A stretch of DNA of 64,000 nt, taken from positions 1 to 64,000 of the forward strand of contig NZ_BOPG01000022.1 in the NCBI RefSeq assembly GCF_016863635.1. The letters run 5' to 3'. The stretch comes from Virgisporangium aurantiacum (lineage in GTDB: Bacteria > Actinomycetota > Actinomycetes > Mycobacteriales > Micromonosporaceae). The notes below the pieces were generated by a model. It was not told where the DNA came from and ran no database searches. It saw only the letters and a program-made list of their open reading frames with translations. Made by a program: the position numbers and the translations under genes. Below, piece after piece: positions 16,759-25,819 of this stretch. Positions within the stretch are counted from its first letter, which is position 1. Each line of letters begins with the position of its first letter.

Positions 16759-18414
16759 TCAGGAGGCGTGGACCTTGCGTTGGATGCGCTTCAGGCGGTG
16801 CATGACGTCGTTGGTGCCGCGGCCGAAGTAGTCGTGCAGCGTGACGTACTCGGCGTACAGCTCGTCGTACGCGGCCTTCCGGTCCGGGTCCGGTCGGTAG
16901 ACCGCGCGTTGCACGCCGCCCATCGCGTCGGCACCGGCGTGCACGTCGGGGTAGGCGCCGGCGGCGACCGCCGCGTGGATCGCCGAGCCCACCGCGGATC
17001 CCTGCGCGGAGGCGAGCACGTCGAGGGTCCGGCCGGTGACGTCGGCGTAGATCTGCATCAGGAACGCGTTCTTCGCCAGTCCCCCGGCGATGATGAGGTC
17101 GCCGACCGGCACACCGGCCGCCTCGAACGTCTCGATGATCGTGCGGGTGCCGAACGCTGTCGACTCCAGCAGCGCGCGGTAGATGTCCTCGGGCCGGGTC
17201 GCGAGCGTCAGGCCGACGATCACGCCGGAGAGTTCGTGGTCGACGAGCACCGACCGGTTGCCGCTGTGCCAGTCGAGCGCGATCAGGCCGTGCGCGCCCA
17301 CGGGCTGCGCGGCCGCCCGCTCGCTGAGCAGGTCGTGCAGGTCGAGGCCGCGCGCCGCGGCCTCCTCGTGGGCGGACGCGGGTGCGCCGTGCTCGACGAA
17401 CCAGCCGAAGATGTCGCCGACGCCGCTCTGCCCCGCCTCGTAGCCCCACAGCCCGGCGACGATGCCGCCGTCGACGACGCCGCACATGCCGGGCACCTCG
17501 GCGAGCACGTCGGAGTTCATGATGTGGCAGGTCGACGTCCCCATGATCGCGACCATCCGGCCGGGCCGGGTGGCCTGCGCGGTGGCGGCGGCGACGTGCG
17601 CGTCGACGTTGCCGACGCACACCGCGATGCCCGCCGGCAGCCCGGTCCACGCGGCGGCCTCGGCGGTGAGCCCGCCCGCGCGGTCGCCGAGCGCGCCGAT
17701 CGGGCCGGCCAGCTTCTCCTCGACGAACCCGGCGAACTCCGGGTTCAGCGCGGCCAGGTAGTCCTTGTCGGGGTACGCCCCGTCCTGACGGATCGCCTTG
17801 TAACCGGCGGTGCAGGCGTTGCGCACGTACGTGCCGCCGAGCTTCCACACGATCCAGTCGGCCGCCTCGATCCAGATGTCGGTGGCGGCGTAGATCTCCG
17901 GGTCCTCCTCGAGCAGTTGCAGGCCCTTGGCGAACTCCCACTCCGAGGAGATCCGCCCGCCGTAGCGGGCCAGCCAGGGCTCGCCGCGCTCGGCCGCGAC
18001 GGCGTTGATGCGCTCGGCGTGCGGCTGGGCGGAGTGGTGCTTCCACAGCTTCACGTAGGCGTGCGGACGGTCGGCGAACTCGGGCAGTTCGCACAGCGGC
18101 GTGCCGTCGGCCTTGACCGGCATCGGGGTGGACGCGGTGAAGTCGGTGCCGATGCCGATCACCGACGACGCCGGCACGCCGCTCGCGGCCAGGGCGGCCG
18201 GAACGGCGATCTTCAGAACGTCGACGTAGTCGGCCGGCACCTGCAGGGCCCAGTCCGGCGGCAGGGCGGCACCGGACGACGGCAACCTGCGCTCGATGAC
18301 GCCGTGCCGGTAGTCGTGCACAGCCTCGCCGACCGTCGCCCCGTCACCCACCCGGACGACGACCGCGCGCCCGGAGAGCGTGCCGTAGTCGACGCCGATC
18401 ACGTAGCTGTCCAT
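16759..18414 (-). CDS. araB: L-ribulokinase
   Basis: 551 residues. FGGY-kinase signatures are clear: VIGVDYGTLSGRAVVV (ATP/phosphate site), GIGTDFTASTPMP, ADWIVWKLGG, MGTSTCHIMN, LIALDWHSGNRSVLVD and IIAGGLAKNAFLMQIYADVTG. It phosphorylates L-ribulose to L-ribulose 5-phosphate. The ATG at 18414 has AGGGAG upstream; an in-frame extension to 18498 would run through the operator region and is rejected. It is divergent from araD-araA, and the two promoters each have one copy of the shared operator. Confidence 0.96.
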   Translation of the reverse strand: MDSYVIGVDYGTLSGRAVVVRVGDGATVGEAVHDYRHGVIERRLPSSGAALPPDWALQVPADYVDVLKIAVPAALAASGVPASSVIGIGTDFTASTPMPVKADGTPLCELPEFADRPHAYVKLWKHHSAQPHAERINAVAAERGEPWLARYGGRISSEWEFAKGLQLLEEDPEIYAATDIWIEAADWIVWKLGGTYVRNACTAGYKAIRQDGAYPDKDYLAALNPEFAGFVEEKLAGPIGALGDRAGGLTAEAAAWTGLPAGIAVCVGNVDAHVAAATAQATRPGRMVAIMGTSTCHIMNSDVLAEVPGMCGVVDGGIVAGLWGYEAGQSGVGDIFGWFVEHGAPASAHEEAAARGLDLHDLLSERAAAQPVGAHGLIALDWHSGNRSVLVDHELSGVIVGLTLATRPEDIYRALLESTAFGTRTIIETFEAAGVPVGDLIIAGGLAKNAFLMQIYADVTGRTLDVLASAQGSAVGSAIHAAVAAGAYPDVHAGADAMGGVQRAVYRPDPDRKAAYDELYAEYVTLHDYFGRGTNDVMHRLKRIQRKVHAS

Positions 18415-18483
18415 GGCACGCTCCCTGAACTCATCTGCCGAAACCTTCGAAAAGGGTTTCGGAGGGACCCTTGACGCCGCGAA

Positions 18484-18497
18484 TGATAGCGGTAACA
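18484..18497. promoter_or_regulatory. Arabinose-locus operator site 2 (araB side)
   Basis: TGATAGCGGTAACA, 12 of 14 identical to the araD-side site. It lies 70 bp upstream of the araB start codon. Confidence 0.75.
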
Positions 18498-18548
18498 CTC
18501 ACGAAACGCGCCGACCCGACTTCCGCAGATCTGTAGATCGTCCCGACA

Positions 18549-18562
18549 TGTTAGCGATAACA
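18549..18562. promoter_or_regulatory. Arabinose-locus operator site 3 (araD side)
   Basis: TGTTAGCGATAACA is the best of the three palindromes, 20 bp upstream of the araD start. Together with sites at 16650 and 18484 it marks a local regulon. Confidence 0.8.
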
Positions 18563-18582
18563 AGACCTTGGGGGAACCCGTC

Positions 18583-19272
18583 TTGACGCTGTCCGAGCTG
18601 TACCCGTCCCCGGTCCTCCACGACATCGACCGGCTTCGCGGTGAGGTCTGCCGCCTGCACGCCGAACTCGTGCGGTGGGGCCTGGTCACGTGGACCAGCG
18701 GCAACGTCTCGGCCCGCGTCCCGGGCGCCGACCTGCTCGTCATCAAGCCGTCCGGCGTGAGCTACGACGAGCTGACGCCGGAGACGATGGTCGTCTGCGA
18801 CTTCGACGCCAACCTGGTCGACGGGCGGCACTCGCCGTCCAGCGACACCGCGGCACACGCGTACGTCTACGCACACCTGCCGCACGTCGGCGGCGTGGTG
18901 CACACGCACAGCCCGTACGCCACCGCGTGGGCCGCCCGCGGCGAACCCATCCCCTGCGGCATCACGGCGATGGCCGACGAGTTCGGTGGCGACATCCCGA
19001 TCGGCCCGTTCGCGCTGATCGGCGACGACTCGATCGGACGCGGCATCGTGGAGACGCTCGACGGCCACCGGTCGGCGGCCGTCCTCATGCGCCAGCACGG
19101 CCCGTTCACCATCGGACGGTCCGCCCGGGCGGCCGTCAAGGCGGCCGTCATGTGCGAGGACGTGGCCCGCACGATGCACCTCGCCCGCCAGCTCGGCCCG
19201 GTCGAGCGGCTCCCCGAACAGGCGGTCGACGCGCTGTTCGAGCGCTACCAGAACGTGTACGGCCAACGGTGA
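18583..19272 (+). CDS. araD: L-ribulose-5-phosphate 4-epimerase
   Basis: 229 residues, class II aldolase/epimerase family. Visible motifs are TSGNVSARV, VIKPSGVSYDEL, the zinc-binding HTHSPYATAWA and the third ligand region RQHGPFTIG. It converts L-ribulose 5-phosphate to D-xylulose 5-phosphate. A TTG at 18583 is preferred because GGGGGA ends 7 nt upstream; an in-frame TTG at 18568 is possible. It begins the araD-araA-transporter-GH127 run, and araA follows after 31 bp. Confidence 0.93.
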   Translation: MTLSELYPSPVLHDIDRLRGEVCRLHAELVRWGLVTWTSGNVSARVPGADLLVIKPSGVSYDELTPETMVVCDFDANLVDGRHSPSSDTAAHAYVYAHLPHVGGVVHTHSPYATAWAARGEPIPCGITAMADEFGGDIPIGPFALIGDDSIGRGIVETLDGHRSAAVLMRQHGPFTIGRSARAAVKAAVMCEDVARTMHLARQLGPVERLPEQAVDALFERYQNVYGQR

Positions 19273-19303
19273 AACACTCCCAGATCCGGAAGGGACTGCC
19301 CCT

Positions 19304-20812
19304 ATGAGTCTTCAGGACGCGACCGCCGAGGTGTGGTTCCTCACCGGAAGCCAGGGCCTGTACGGTCCGCAGACCCTGGAGCAGGTCGCCGACCAGTCCC
19401 GCGAGATCGTGGCCCGGCTCGACGAGTGCGCCGACATCCCCGTGCGGGTGGTGTGGAAGCCGGTCCTCACCAGCTCCGCCGACATCCTGCGGGTGTGCCG
19501 CGAGGCCAACGCCGACGCCGCGGTGGTCGGCGTGATCGCGTGGATGCACACGTTCTCGCCGGCGAAGATGTGGATCGCCGGGCTCGACGCGCTGCGCGAA
19601 CCGTTGCTGCACCTGCACACGCAGGCCAACGTCGAGCTGCCGTGGGCCGAGATCGACATGGACTTCATGAACCTGAACCAGGCGGCGCACGGCGACCGCG
19701 AGTTCGGCTACATGCAGACGCGCATCGGCGTCGCCCGCAAGACCGTCGCCGGCCACGTCTCCGACCCGCGGGTCGGAACGCGGATCGGCGCGTGGGCCCG
19801 GGCCGCCACCGGCTACGCCGCGATGCGCTCGCTGCGGCTGGCCCGGTTCGGCGACAACATGCGCGACGTCGGCGTCACCGAGGGCGACAAGGTCGAGGCG
19901 CAGCTGCGGTTCGGCGTGTCGGTCAACACCTACGGCGTCAACGATCTGGTGGCCGCCGTCGACGCCGTCAGCGACGCGGCGGTGGAGAAACTTGTCGCCG
20001 AATACGACGACCTGTACGACGTCGTCGCAACGCTCCAGAAGGACGGCGACCGGCGCGACTCGCTGCGCTACGCGGCCCGCATCGAACTGGGGCTGCGCGA
20101 GTTCCTGACCACCGGCGGCTTCAAGGCGTTCACCACGAATTTCGAAGACCTCGGCGGGCTCCGGCAGTTGCCGGGCCTGGCCGTGCAGCGACTGATGGCC
20201 GACGGCTTCGGCTTCGGCGGCGAGGGCGACTGGAAGACCTCGGTCCTCGTCCACACGCTCAAGGCGATGTCGGCCGGGAAGCCGGGCGGCACGTCGTTCA
20301 TGGAGGACTACACCTACGACCTCACCCCGGGCCGGGAACGCACGCTCGGCGCGCACATGCTCGAGGTCTGCCCGAGCATCGCGGCCGGCACGCCGTCGTG
20401 CGAGATCCACCCGTTGAGCATCGGCGGCCGGGAGGACCCGGTGCGGCTGGTGTTCGACGCCGAACCCGGCCCGGCGATCGTCGTCGGGCTGGTCGACCTC
20501 GGCGACCGCTTCCGGTTGGTGGCCAACGAGATCGAGGTCGTTCCGCCGGCCCATCCCCTGCCGAAGCTGCCGGTGGCCCGCGCCGTCTGGCGGCCGGAGC
20601 CCGACCTGCCCACCGCGGCCGAGACCTGGCTGATGGCGGGCGGACCGCACCACACCACGCTCTCCCGCGCGGTGACCACCGAGGAACTGCACGACCTCGC
20701 CGAGATGACCGGCACCGAACTGGTCGTCATCGACGCCGGCACCACCACCCGCCGGTTCGCCGACGAACTGCGTTGGAGCCAGGCCTACCACCGGCTCGCG
20801 CGAGGGTTCTGA
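19304..20812 (+). CDS. araA: L-arabinose isomerase
   Basis: 502 residues, full length for the family. The N-terminus EVWFLTGSQGLYGPQTLEQV is diagnostic and later motifs (WMHTFSPAKMWIAGL, LHLHTQANVELPW, TNFEDLGGLRQLPGLAVQRLMADGFGFGGEGDWKT, GGTSFMEDYTYDL) hold the manganese and catalytic residues. It converts L-arabinose to L-ribulose. The ATG has GGAAGGG upstream. It is the second gene of the operon and completes AraBDA. Confidence 0.97.
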   Translation: MSLQDATAEVWFLTGSQGLYGPQTLEQVADQSREIVARLDECADIPVRVVWKPVLTSSADILRVCREANADAAVVGVIAWMHTFSPAKMWIAGLDALREPLLHLHTQANVELPWAEIDMDFMNLNQAAHGDREFGYMQTRIGVARKTVAGHVSDPRVGTRIGAWARAATGYAAMRSLRLARFGDNMRDVGVTEGDKVEAQLRFGVSVNTYGVNDLVAAVDAVSDAAVEKLVAEYDDLYDVVATLQKDGDRRDSLRYAARIELGLREFLTTGGFKAFTTNFEDLGGLRQLPGLAVQRLMADGFGFGGEGDWKTSVLVHTLKAMSAGKPGGTSFMEDYTYDLTPGRERTLGAHMLEVCPSIAAGTPSCEIHPLSIGGREDPVRLVFDAEPGPAIVVGLVDLGDRFRLVANEIEVVPPAHPLPKLPVARAVWRPEPDLPTAAETWLMAGGPHHTTLSRAVTTEELHDLAEMTGTELVVIDAGTTTRRFADELRWSQAYHRLARGF

Positions 20813-20843
20813 AGCCCCTGAGGAAATACCTAGGAGAGGACCA

Positions 20844-22133
20844 ATGCGATCCACCCGCTACCGCGTCCTGAGCACCATCGCCGCCACCCTGTTGGTCACC
20901 ACCGGTATCGCCGCCTGTGGTGACGACGACGAGGGCGGAAGCAGCACCCCCGACGACGGATCCGAAATCACGATGTGGGTTCGGGCCGCCACCGACCAGT
21001 TCAGCCAGCGGCTCGTCGACGGCTACAACGCCACCCACAAGAACAAGGTCAAGCTGACGATCATCCCCACCGACCAGTACCTGCCCAAGGTCGGTGCGGC
21101 CGCCGGCTCGAAGAGCCTGCCCGACATCCTCGCCTCCGACGTCGTCTACACCCCGAACTACACCAAGCAGGGCCTGTTCAAGGACATCTCCGCCGACATC
21201 AAGGCGCTGCCGTTCGCGGGCGCGCTGGCGAAGTCGCACCTCGACGTCGCCTCGTACAAGGGCAAGACGTACGCGGTGCCGCACAAGCTCGACTCGTCGG
21301 TGATGTTCTACAACAAGGATCTCTACCGGAAGGCCGGGCTCGACCCGGAGAAGCCGGCCACCAACTTCGACGAGATCCTCGCGCACGCCCGGAAGATCAA
21401 CACCCTCGGCGGCGACGTCAAGGGCTTCTACCTCGCCGGCAACTGCGGCGGCTGCTGGGTCTACACCGGGTTCCCGTACGCGTGGGCCGACGGCAAGCCG
21501 ACGCTGAACGAGGACGGCACCAAGTTCGACTTCGACAACGACACCTACCGCAAGATCTTCACCCTCTACAAGACGATGATCGACGAGAACCTCGTGCCGA
21601 CGGCGACCAAGACCGAGGACGGGTCCACGTGGGCGGCGCAGTTCGTCGCCGGCAAGATCGGCATCCTGCCGCTCGGCTCGCCGATCGTCAGCGACCTGTT
21701 GAAGCAGAAGGCGTTCGAGTGGGGCGTCGCGGCCCTGCCCGCACCGGGCGGCGGCAAGACGTCGACGTTCATCGGCGGCGACGTCGCCGGCATCAGCGCC
21801 ACGAGCAAGAAGCCCACCCAGGCGTGGGACTTCCTCAAGTGGACGCTGGAGGAGAACGCGCAGGTCGAGATCATCACCAAGAACGGCGACCTGCCCGGCC
21901 GCACCGACCTGTCCGGCAACAAGTACACGGCCGGCGACCCGCGCACCAAGCTGATCGCCGACGGTCTGAAGAACGGGTTCACCCCGTTCGCGCTGCCGTT
22001 CGGTGACCTCTTCAACAACCCCAACGGCCCGTGGCTCGCCGCCGTCCGCGGCGCGCTCTACACGAACGACATGGACAAGGCCATCAAGGAAGGCCAGCAG
22101 AAGATCCAGGCAGCTCTGGACGCTGCTAACTGA
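20844..22133 (+). CDS. ABC transporter sugar-binding lipoprotein (second arabinose-locus importer)
   Basis: 429 residues. A Sec lipoprotein leader ends in the lipobox TGIAAC, followed by an acidic linker. The mature protein is an extracellular solute-binding family 1 protein (ITMWVRAATDQFSQRLVDGYN, YAVPHKLDSSVMFYNKDLYRKAGL, WAAQFVAGKIGILPLGSPIV). AGGAGAGG precedes the ATG. It follows araA by 31 bp and overlaps the next permease by 1 bp. It is unlike the binding protein at 15224-16564 in leader type and sequence, so the locus has two distinct importers, perhaps for free arabinose versus oligosaccharides (inference). Confidence 0.93.
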   Translation: MRSTRYRVLSTIAATLLVTTGIAACGDDDEGGSSTPDDGSEITMWVRAATDQFSQRLVDGYNATHKNKVKLTIIPTDQYLPKVGAAAGSKSLPDILASDVVYTPNYTKQGLFKDISADIKALPFAGALAKSHLDVASYKGKTYAVPHKLDSSVMFYNKDLYRKAGLDPEKPATNFDEILAHARKINTLGGDVKGFYLAGNCGGCWVYTGFPYAWADGKPTLNEDGTKFDFDNDTYRKIFTLYKTMIDENLVPTATKTEDGSTWAAQFVAGKIGILPLGSPIVSDLLKQKAFEWGVAALPAPGGGKTSTFIGGDVAGISATSKKPTQAWDFLKWTLEENAQVEIITKNGDLPGRTDLSGNKYTAGDPRTKLIADGLKNGFTPFALPFGDLFNNPNGPWLAAVRGALYTNDMDKAIKEGQQKIQAALDAAN

Positions 22134-23089
22134 TGGCCCGCGCCACCGACGCTCCTGTCCGGGCCGCTGTCACCAGCGGCTCGGACGGGGGCACCCCGGA
22201 AACTCCGAGGAGAAGAAAGAGCTCCGGACGCCGACCGTTCGTCGGGATGCTGTTCGTGGCGCCGACGGCGGTCATCGTGCTCGTGCTGTTCGTGGTGCCG
22301 CTGCTGATCCTGCTCTACATGTCGGTGAGCGACTGGCCGCTGCTCGGTTCGCCGACGTTCACCGGGCTCGACAACTACACCCGCATCGGCGACGACGACC
22401 AGTTCATCGGCGCGATCTGGTTCACGCTCCTCTACACCGCGATCACCACGGTCGTCCTGTTCGCGGTCGCGTTCGTGCTCGTGGCCATCTCGAACAGTCC
22501 CCGCCGCGGCGTCCGCTTCTACCGGACGGCGTACTTCCTGCCGTACGTGGTCGGCACCGCGGCCGCCGCGCTGATGTGGTTCGTCGACATCAACGACCAG
22601 CTCGGCGTGTTCAACCGGATCCTGCTGGCGCTGCACCTCGTCGACGAGCCGGTCGGGTTCATCGACACCCCGAACATGGCCCTGTTCACCACGATCATGC
22701 TCGTGGTGTGGAAGTTCATCGGGTTCCAGGTCGTGGTGCTGCTCGTCGGCCTGCAGGCGATCCCGGGCGAGCTGTACGAGGCGGCCAAGGTCGACGGCGC
22801 GTCGACCTGGCAGCGGCTGCGGTACATCACGCTGCCGAGCCTGCGGCCCACGCTGGCGCTGCTGTTCGTGCTGTCGGTCACCGGGTCGCTGCTGGCGTTC
22901 GACCAGTTCCTGGTGCTCACCCGGGGCGGGCCCGACAACAGCACGATCACGATGGTGCTGGCGTTGTACAACACGGCGTTCCAGTCGTTCGAACTCGGCC
23001 ACGCGGCGGCGCTCGCGGTGGTGCTGCTGATCGCGCTGGTCGTCATCAACGGGGTGCAGCTGCGGCTGCTGCGCGAGAAGGACGAGTGA
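22133..23089 (+). CDS. ABC sugar transporter permease
   Basis: 318 residues with six predicted membrane helices after a ~35-residue charged N-terminus. The EAA loop reads YEAAKVDGASTWQRLRYITLPSLRP. The start codon overlaps the binding-protein stop (TGATG). It is the first of two permeases of the second importer. Confidence 0.93.
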   Translation: MARATDAPVRAAVTSGSDGGTPETPRRRKSSGRRPFVGMLFVAPTAVIVLVLFVVPLLILLYMSVSDWPLLGSPTFTGLDNYTRIGDDDQFIGAIWFTLLYTAITTVVLFAVAFVLVAISNSPRRGVRFYRTAYFLPYVVGTAAAALMWFVDINDQLGVFNRILLALHLVDEPVGFIDTPNMALFTTIMLVVWKFIGFQVVVLLVGLQAIPGELYEAAKVDGASTWQRLRYITLPSLRPTLALLFVLSVTGSLLAFDQFLVLTRGGPDNSTITMVLALYNTAFQSFELGHAAALAVVLLIALVVINGVQLRLLREKDE

Positions 23090-23094
23090 CGCCG

Positions 23095-23928
23095 ATGCGT
23101 GCGGTGAAGACAACGGCGTTCCACGCCGTCAGCGGTGCCCTCGCGGTCGCGTTCCTGTTCCCGCTCGTGTGGGCGTTCCTCAACTCGGTGAAGTCACCCG
23201 AGGAGGCGAGCCGGGTACCGCCGACGTGGTTCCCGCAGTCGCTGTCGCTGGAGAACTACAGCGGCCTCACCTCGTACGGCGAGGGGCTGGGCACGTACCT
23301 GTTCAACAGCATCGTGCTGTCGGTGCTGACGATCATCGGCACGGTGCTCGTCTGCGTGCTCGGCGGGTACGGGTTCGCCCGGTACCGGTTCCGCGGCCGC
23401 GGCGCGCTGTTCGGCGTGACGCTGGCGATCCTCATGGTCCCCTACGCCACGATCCTGCTGCCGCTGTACATCGTGCTCGGTGAACTCGGCCTGCAGAACA
23501 GCCTCATCGGGCTGTCGCTGGTACTCATCATGTTCCAGCTGCCCTTCGGGGTGTTCATGATGCGCAACAGCTTCGAGTCGGTGCCGCGCGAGCTGGAGGA
23601 GGCGGCGCTGGTCGACGGCTGCTCCGACTTCGGCGCCATGCGGCACGTCTCGCTGCGCATCGTGGTGCCCGGGGTGGTCACGGTCGCGCTGTTCGCGTTC
23701 CTCACGTCGTGGAACGAGTTCCTCGCCCCGCTGATCTTCCTCAACGACGGCGGCAAGTACACGCTGCCGATCATGCTGGTGAACATCCGCTCCGGCGCGT
23801 ACGGCGCGATCGACTACGGCGCGCTGCAGGCCGGCGTGGTGGTCGCGATGATCCCGTGCCTCGTGCTGTACGTCGCGCTGCAACGGTTCTACGTCAGCGG
23901 GCTGGTCGCCGGCGCAATGCGCGGGTAG
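23095..23928 (+). CDS. ABC sugar transporter permease
   Basis: 277 residues, six membrane helices, EAA loop LEEAALVDGCSDFGAMRHVSLRIVVPG. An in-frame GTG at 23086 overlaps the previous stop (GTGA) and has GAAGGA just upstream, so it is a real alternative to the ATG at 23095. GH127 follows after 10 bp. No ATPase gene follows either. Confidence 0.92.
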   Translation: MRAVKTTAFHAVSGALAVAFLFPLVWAFLNSVKSPEEASRVPPTWFPQSLSLENYSGLTSYGEGLGTYLFNSIVLSVLTIIGTVLVCVLGGYGFARYRFRGRGALFGVTLAILMVPYATILLPLYIVLGELGLQNSLIGLSLVLIMFQLPFGVFMMRNSFESVPRELEEAALVDGCSDFGAMRHVSLRIVVPGVVTVALFAFLTSWNEFLAPLIFLNDGGKYTLPIMLVNIRSGAYGAIDYGALQAGVVVAMIPCLVLYVALQRFYVSGLVAGAMRG

Positions 23929-23938
23929 AAGGAGAAAT

Positions 23939-25819
23939 ATGGCACCCGTAGTTCCCCGATCGACCGACCACACCGCGGTGCGGCCCCTCGACGTCGTCAT
24001 CACCGACGGCTGGTGGGCGCAATGGCAGCGCGACAACCGCGAGGCCACCACCCCGCACGCGTTGCGCTGGCTCGAACGCGACGGCTCGGTCGAGAACCTG
24101 CGCGGCATCGGAAGCGGTGCCGCCCACCGCGGCTTCTGGTTCAGCGACTCCGACCTCTACAAGACGCTGGAGGCGCTGTCGTGGGACCTCGCCCGGGGTT
24201 CGTCGGAGGCGGTGGTCGCGGCCGTCGCGGAGCTTACGGCCGTTATCGGACGCGCGCAGCAGAGCGACGGCTACATCAACTCCTACGTGCAGGGCGGCCA
24301 CGAGAAACGCTGGGACGACCTGACCAACGGCCACGAGCTGTACTGCATCGGGCACCTCATCCAGGCCGGCGTCGCCGACCACCGGTCCACCGGCGGCGGC
24401 GAACTGTTCGCGATCGCGCGCCGGGCCGCCGACTGCGTGGTGCGCGACTTCGGCGAGCACCGGCGTCCCGACACCGACGGCCACCCCGAGATCGAGATGG
24501 CGCTCGTCGAGCTGTACCGCGTCACCGATGACCGCTCGTACCTGACGCTGGCGCAGCAACTGATCGACGTGCGCGGCCACGGCGTGCTGGAGCCGCACCA
24601 CTTCGGCTCCGCGTACTTCCAGGACTCCACGCCGGTGCGCGACGAGACCACCGTCGTGGGGCACGCGGTGCGCGCGCTGTACCTGCTGTGCGGCGTGGTC
24701 GACGTGTACCTGGAGACCGGCGAGCGGGCCCTGCTCGACTCCGCCGTGCGCCAGTGGGAGTCGATGCACGCCACCAAGATGTACCTCAACGGCGCGGTCG
24801 GCTCCCGCTTCGAGGGCGAGGCGTTCGGCGACGAGTACGAACTTCCGCCCGACCTCGTGTACGGCGAGACGTGCGCGACGATCGGCAACATCATGTTCTC
24901 GTGGCGGCTGCTGCTGGCCACCGGCGAGAGCCGGTACGCCGACTCGATCGAGCGCTCGCTGTACAACCTGTTCGCGGCGAGCACGTCGGTCGACCGGCTC
25001 GGGTTCTTCTACAACAACCCGGCCCAGCGCCGGTCGGAGCGTCCGGCCGCGCCCGCCGACGAGCGGCCGACCCGCGCCGACGCCCCCGGCACCCGGCCGG
25101 CCTGGTTCAAGTGCGCCTGCTGCCCGCCGAACATCATGCGCACGGTGGCGTCGCTCGGCGGGTACGTGGCCACGCACACCGGCGACGGCGTGCAGATCCA
25201 CCAGTACCTCCCGGCCACCGTCTCCGCCGGTCCGGCGACGCTGGAGATGCGCACGACGTATCCGGCGGACGGCACGGTCGAGCTGACGGTGACCGACCTC
25301 GAAAGTCCACAGTGGACGCTCGCGCTGCGCGTGCCCGACTGGTGCGCCGACCCCACCGTCACCGTGAACGGCGAGCCGGCCGACGCCGTGCGCCGCAAGG
25401 GTTACCTGGAGATCAGCCACTACTGGCGGGTCGGCGACACCGTCACGCTCACCCTGCCGATGCCGGCCCGGCTGACCGTGCCGCACCCGGCCGCCGACGC
25501 GCTGCGCGGCACGGTGGCGATCGAACGCGGCCCGATCGTCTACTGCCTGGAGAGCCCCGACCAGGAGCCCGGCGTCGACCTCAACCACGTCGAACTGCTC
25601 GTCGACCGTCCGCTGAACGAGGAGACGCGCGACGGGACCGTCGTGATCACCGCGACCGGCGTCGCCCGCGACGACTCCCCCTGGGCCGGCCGGGGCTGGG
25701 CGACGCTGGGTGAGCAGCCGGCGGCCGGTGGCCGCGAGGTGACCCTCACCGCCGTGCCGTACCACCTGTGGGCCAACCGCGGCCCGTCGGTGATGCGGGT
25801 GTTCATCCCGGTGCAGTGA
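23939..25819 (+). CDS. GH127 beta-L-arabinofuranosidase (DUF1680 family)
   Basis: 626 residues with no signal peptide. The family's zinc/cysteine catalytic site is visible: Glu and Cys in YGETCATIGN and the CACCPPN cluster, where one Cys is the nucleophile in characterised members such as HypBA1. Other family motifs are YINSYVQGG, NGHELYCIGHLIQAG and ERSLYNLFAAS. It should release L-arabinose from beta-linked arabinofuranosides after import. AAGGAGAAAT precedes the ATG. It is the last gene of the operon and its 3' end overlaps the convergent recQ stop by 17 bp. Confidence 0.94.
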   Translation: MAPVVPRSTDHTAVRPLDVVITDGWWAQWQRDNREATTPHALRWLERDGSVENLRGIGSGAAHRGFWFSDSDLYKTLEALSWDLARGSSEAVVAAVAELTAVIGRAQQSDGYINSYVQGGHEKRWDDLTNGHELYCIGHLIQAGVADHRSTGGGELFAIARRAADCVVRDFGEHRRPDTDGHPEIEMALVELYRVTDDRSYLTLAQQLIDVRGHGVLEPHHFGSAYFQDSTPVRDETTVVGHAVRALYLLCGVVDVYLETGERALLDSAVRQWESMHATKMYLNGAVGSRFEGEAFGDEYELPPDLVYGETCATIGNIMFSWRLLLATGESRYADSIERSLYNLFAASTSVDRLGFFYNNPAQRRSERPAAPADERPTRADAPGTRPAWFKCACCPPNIMRTVASLGGYVATHTGDGVQIHQYLPATVSAGPATLEMRTTYPADGTVELTVTDLESPQWTLALRVPDWCADPTVTVNGEPADAVRRKGYLEISHYWRVGDTVTLTLPMPARLTVPHPAADALRGTVAIERGPIVYCLESPDQEPGVDLNHVELLVDRPLNEETRDGTVVITATGVARDDSPWAGRGWATLGEQPAAGGREVTLTAVPYHLWANRGPSVMRVFIPVQ

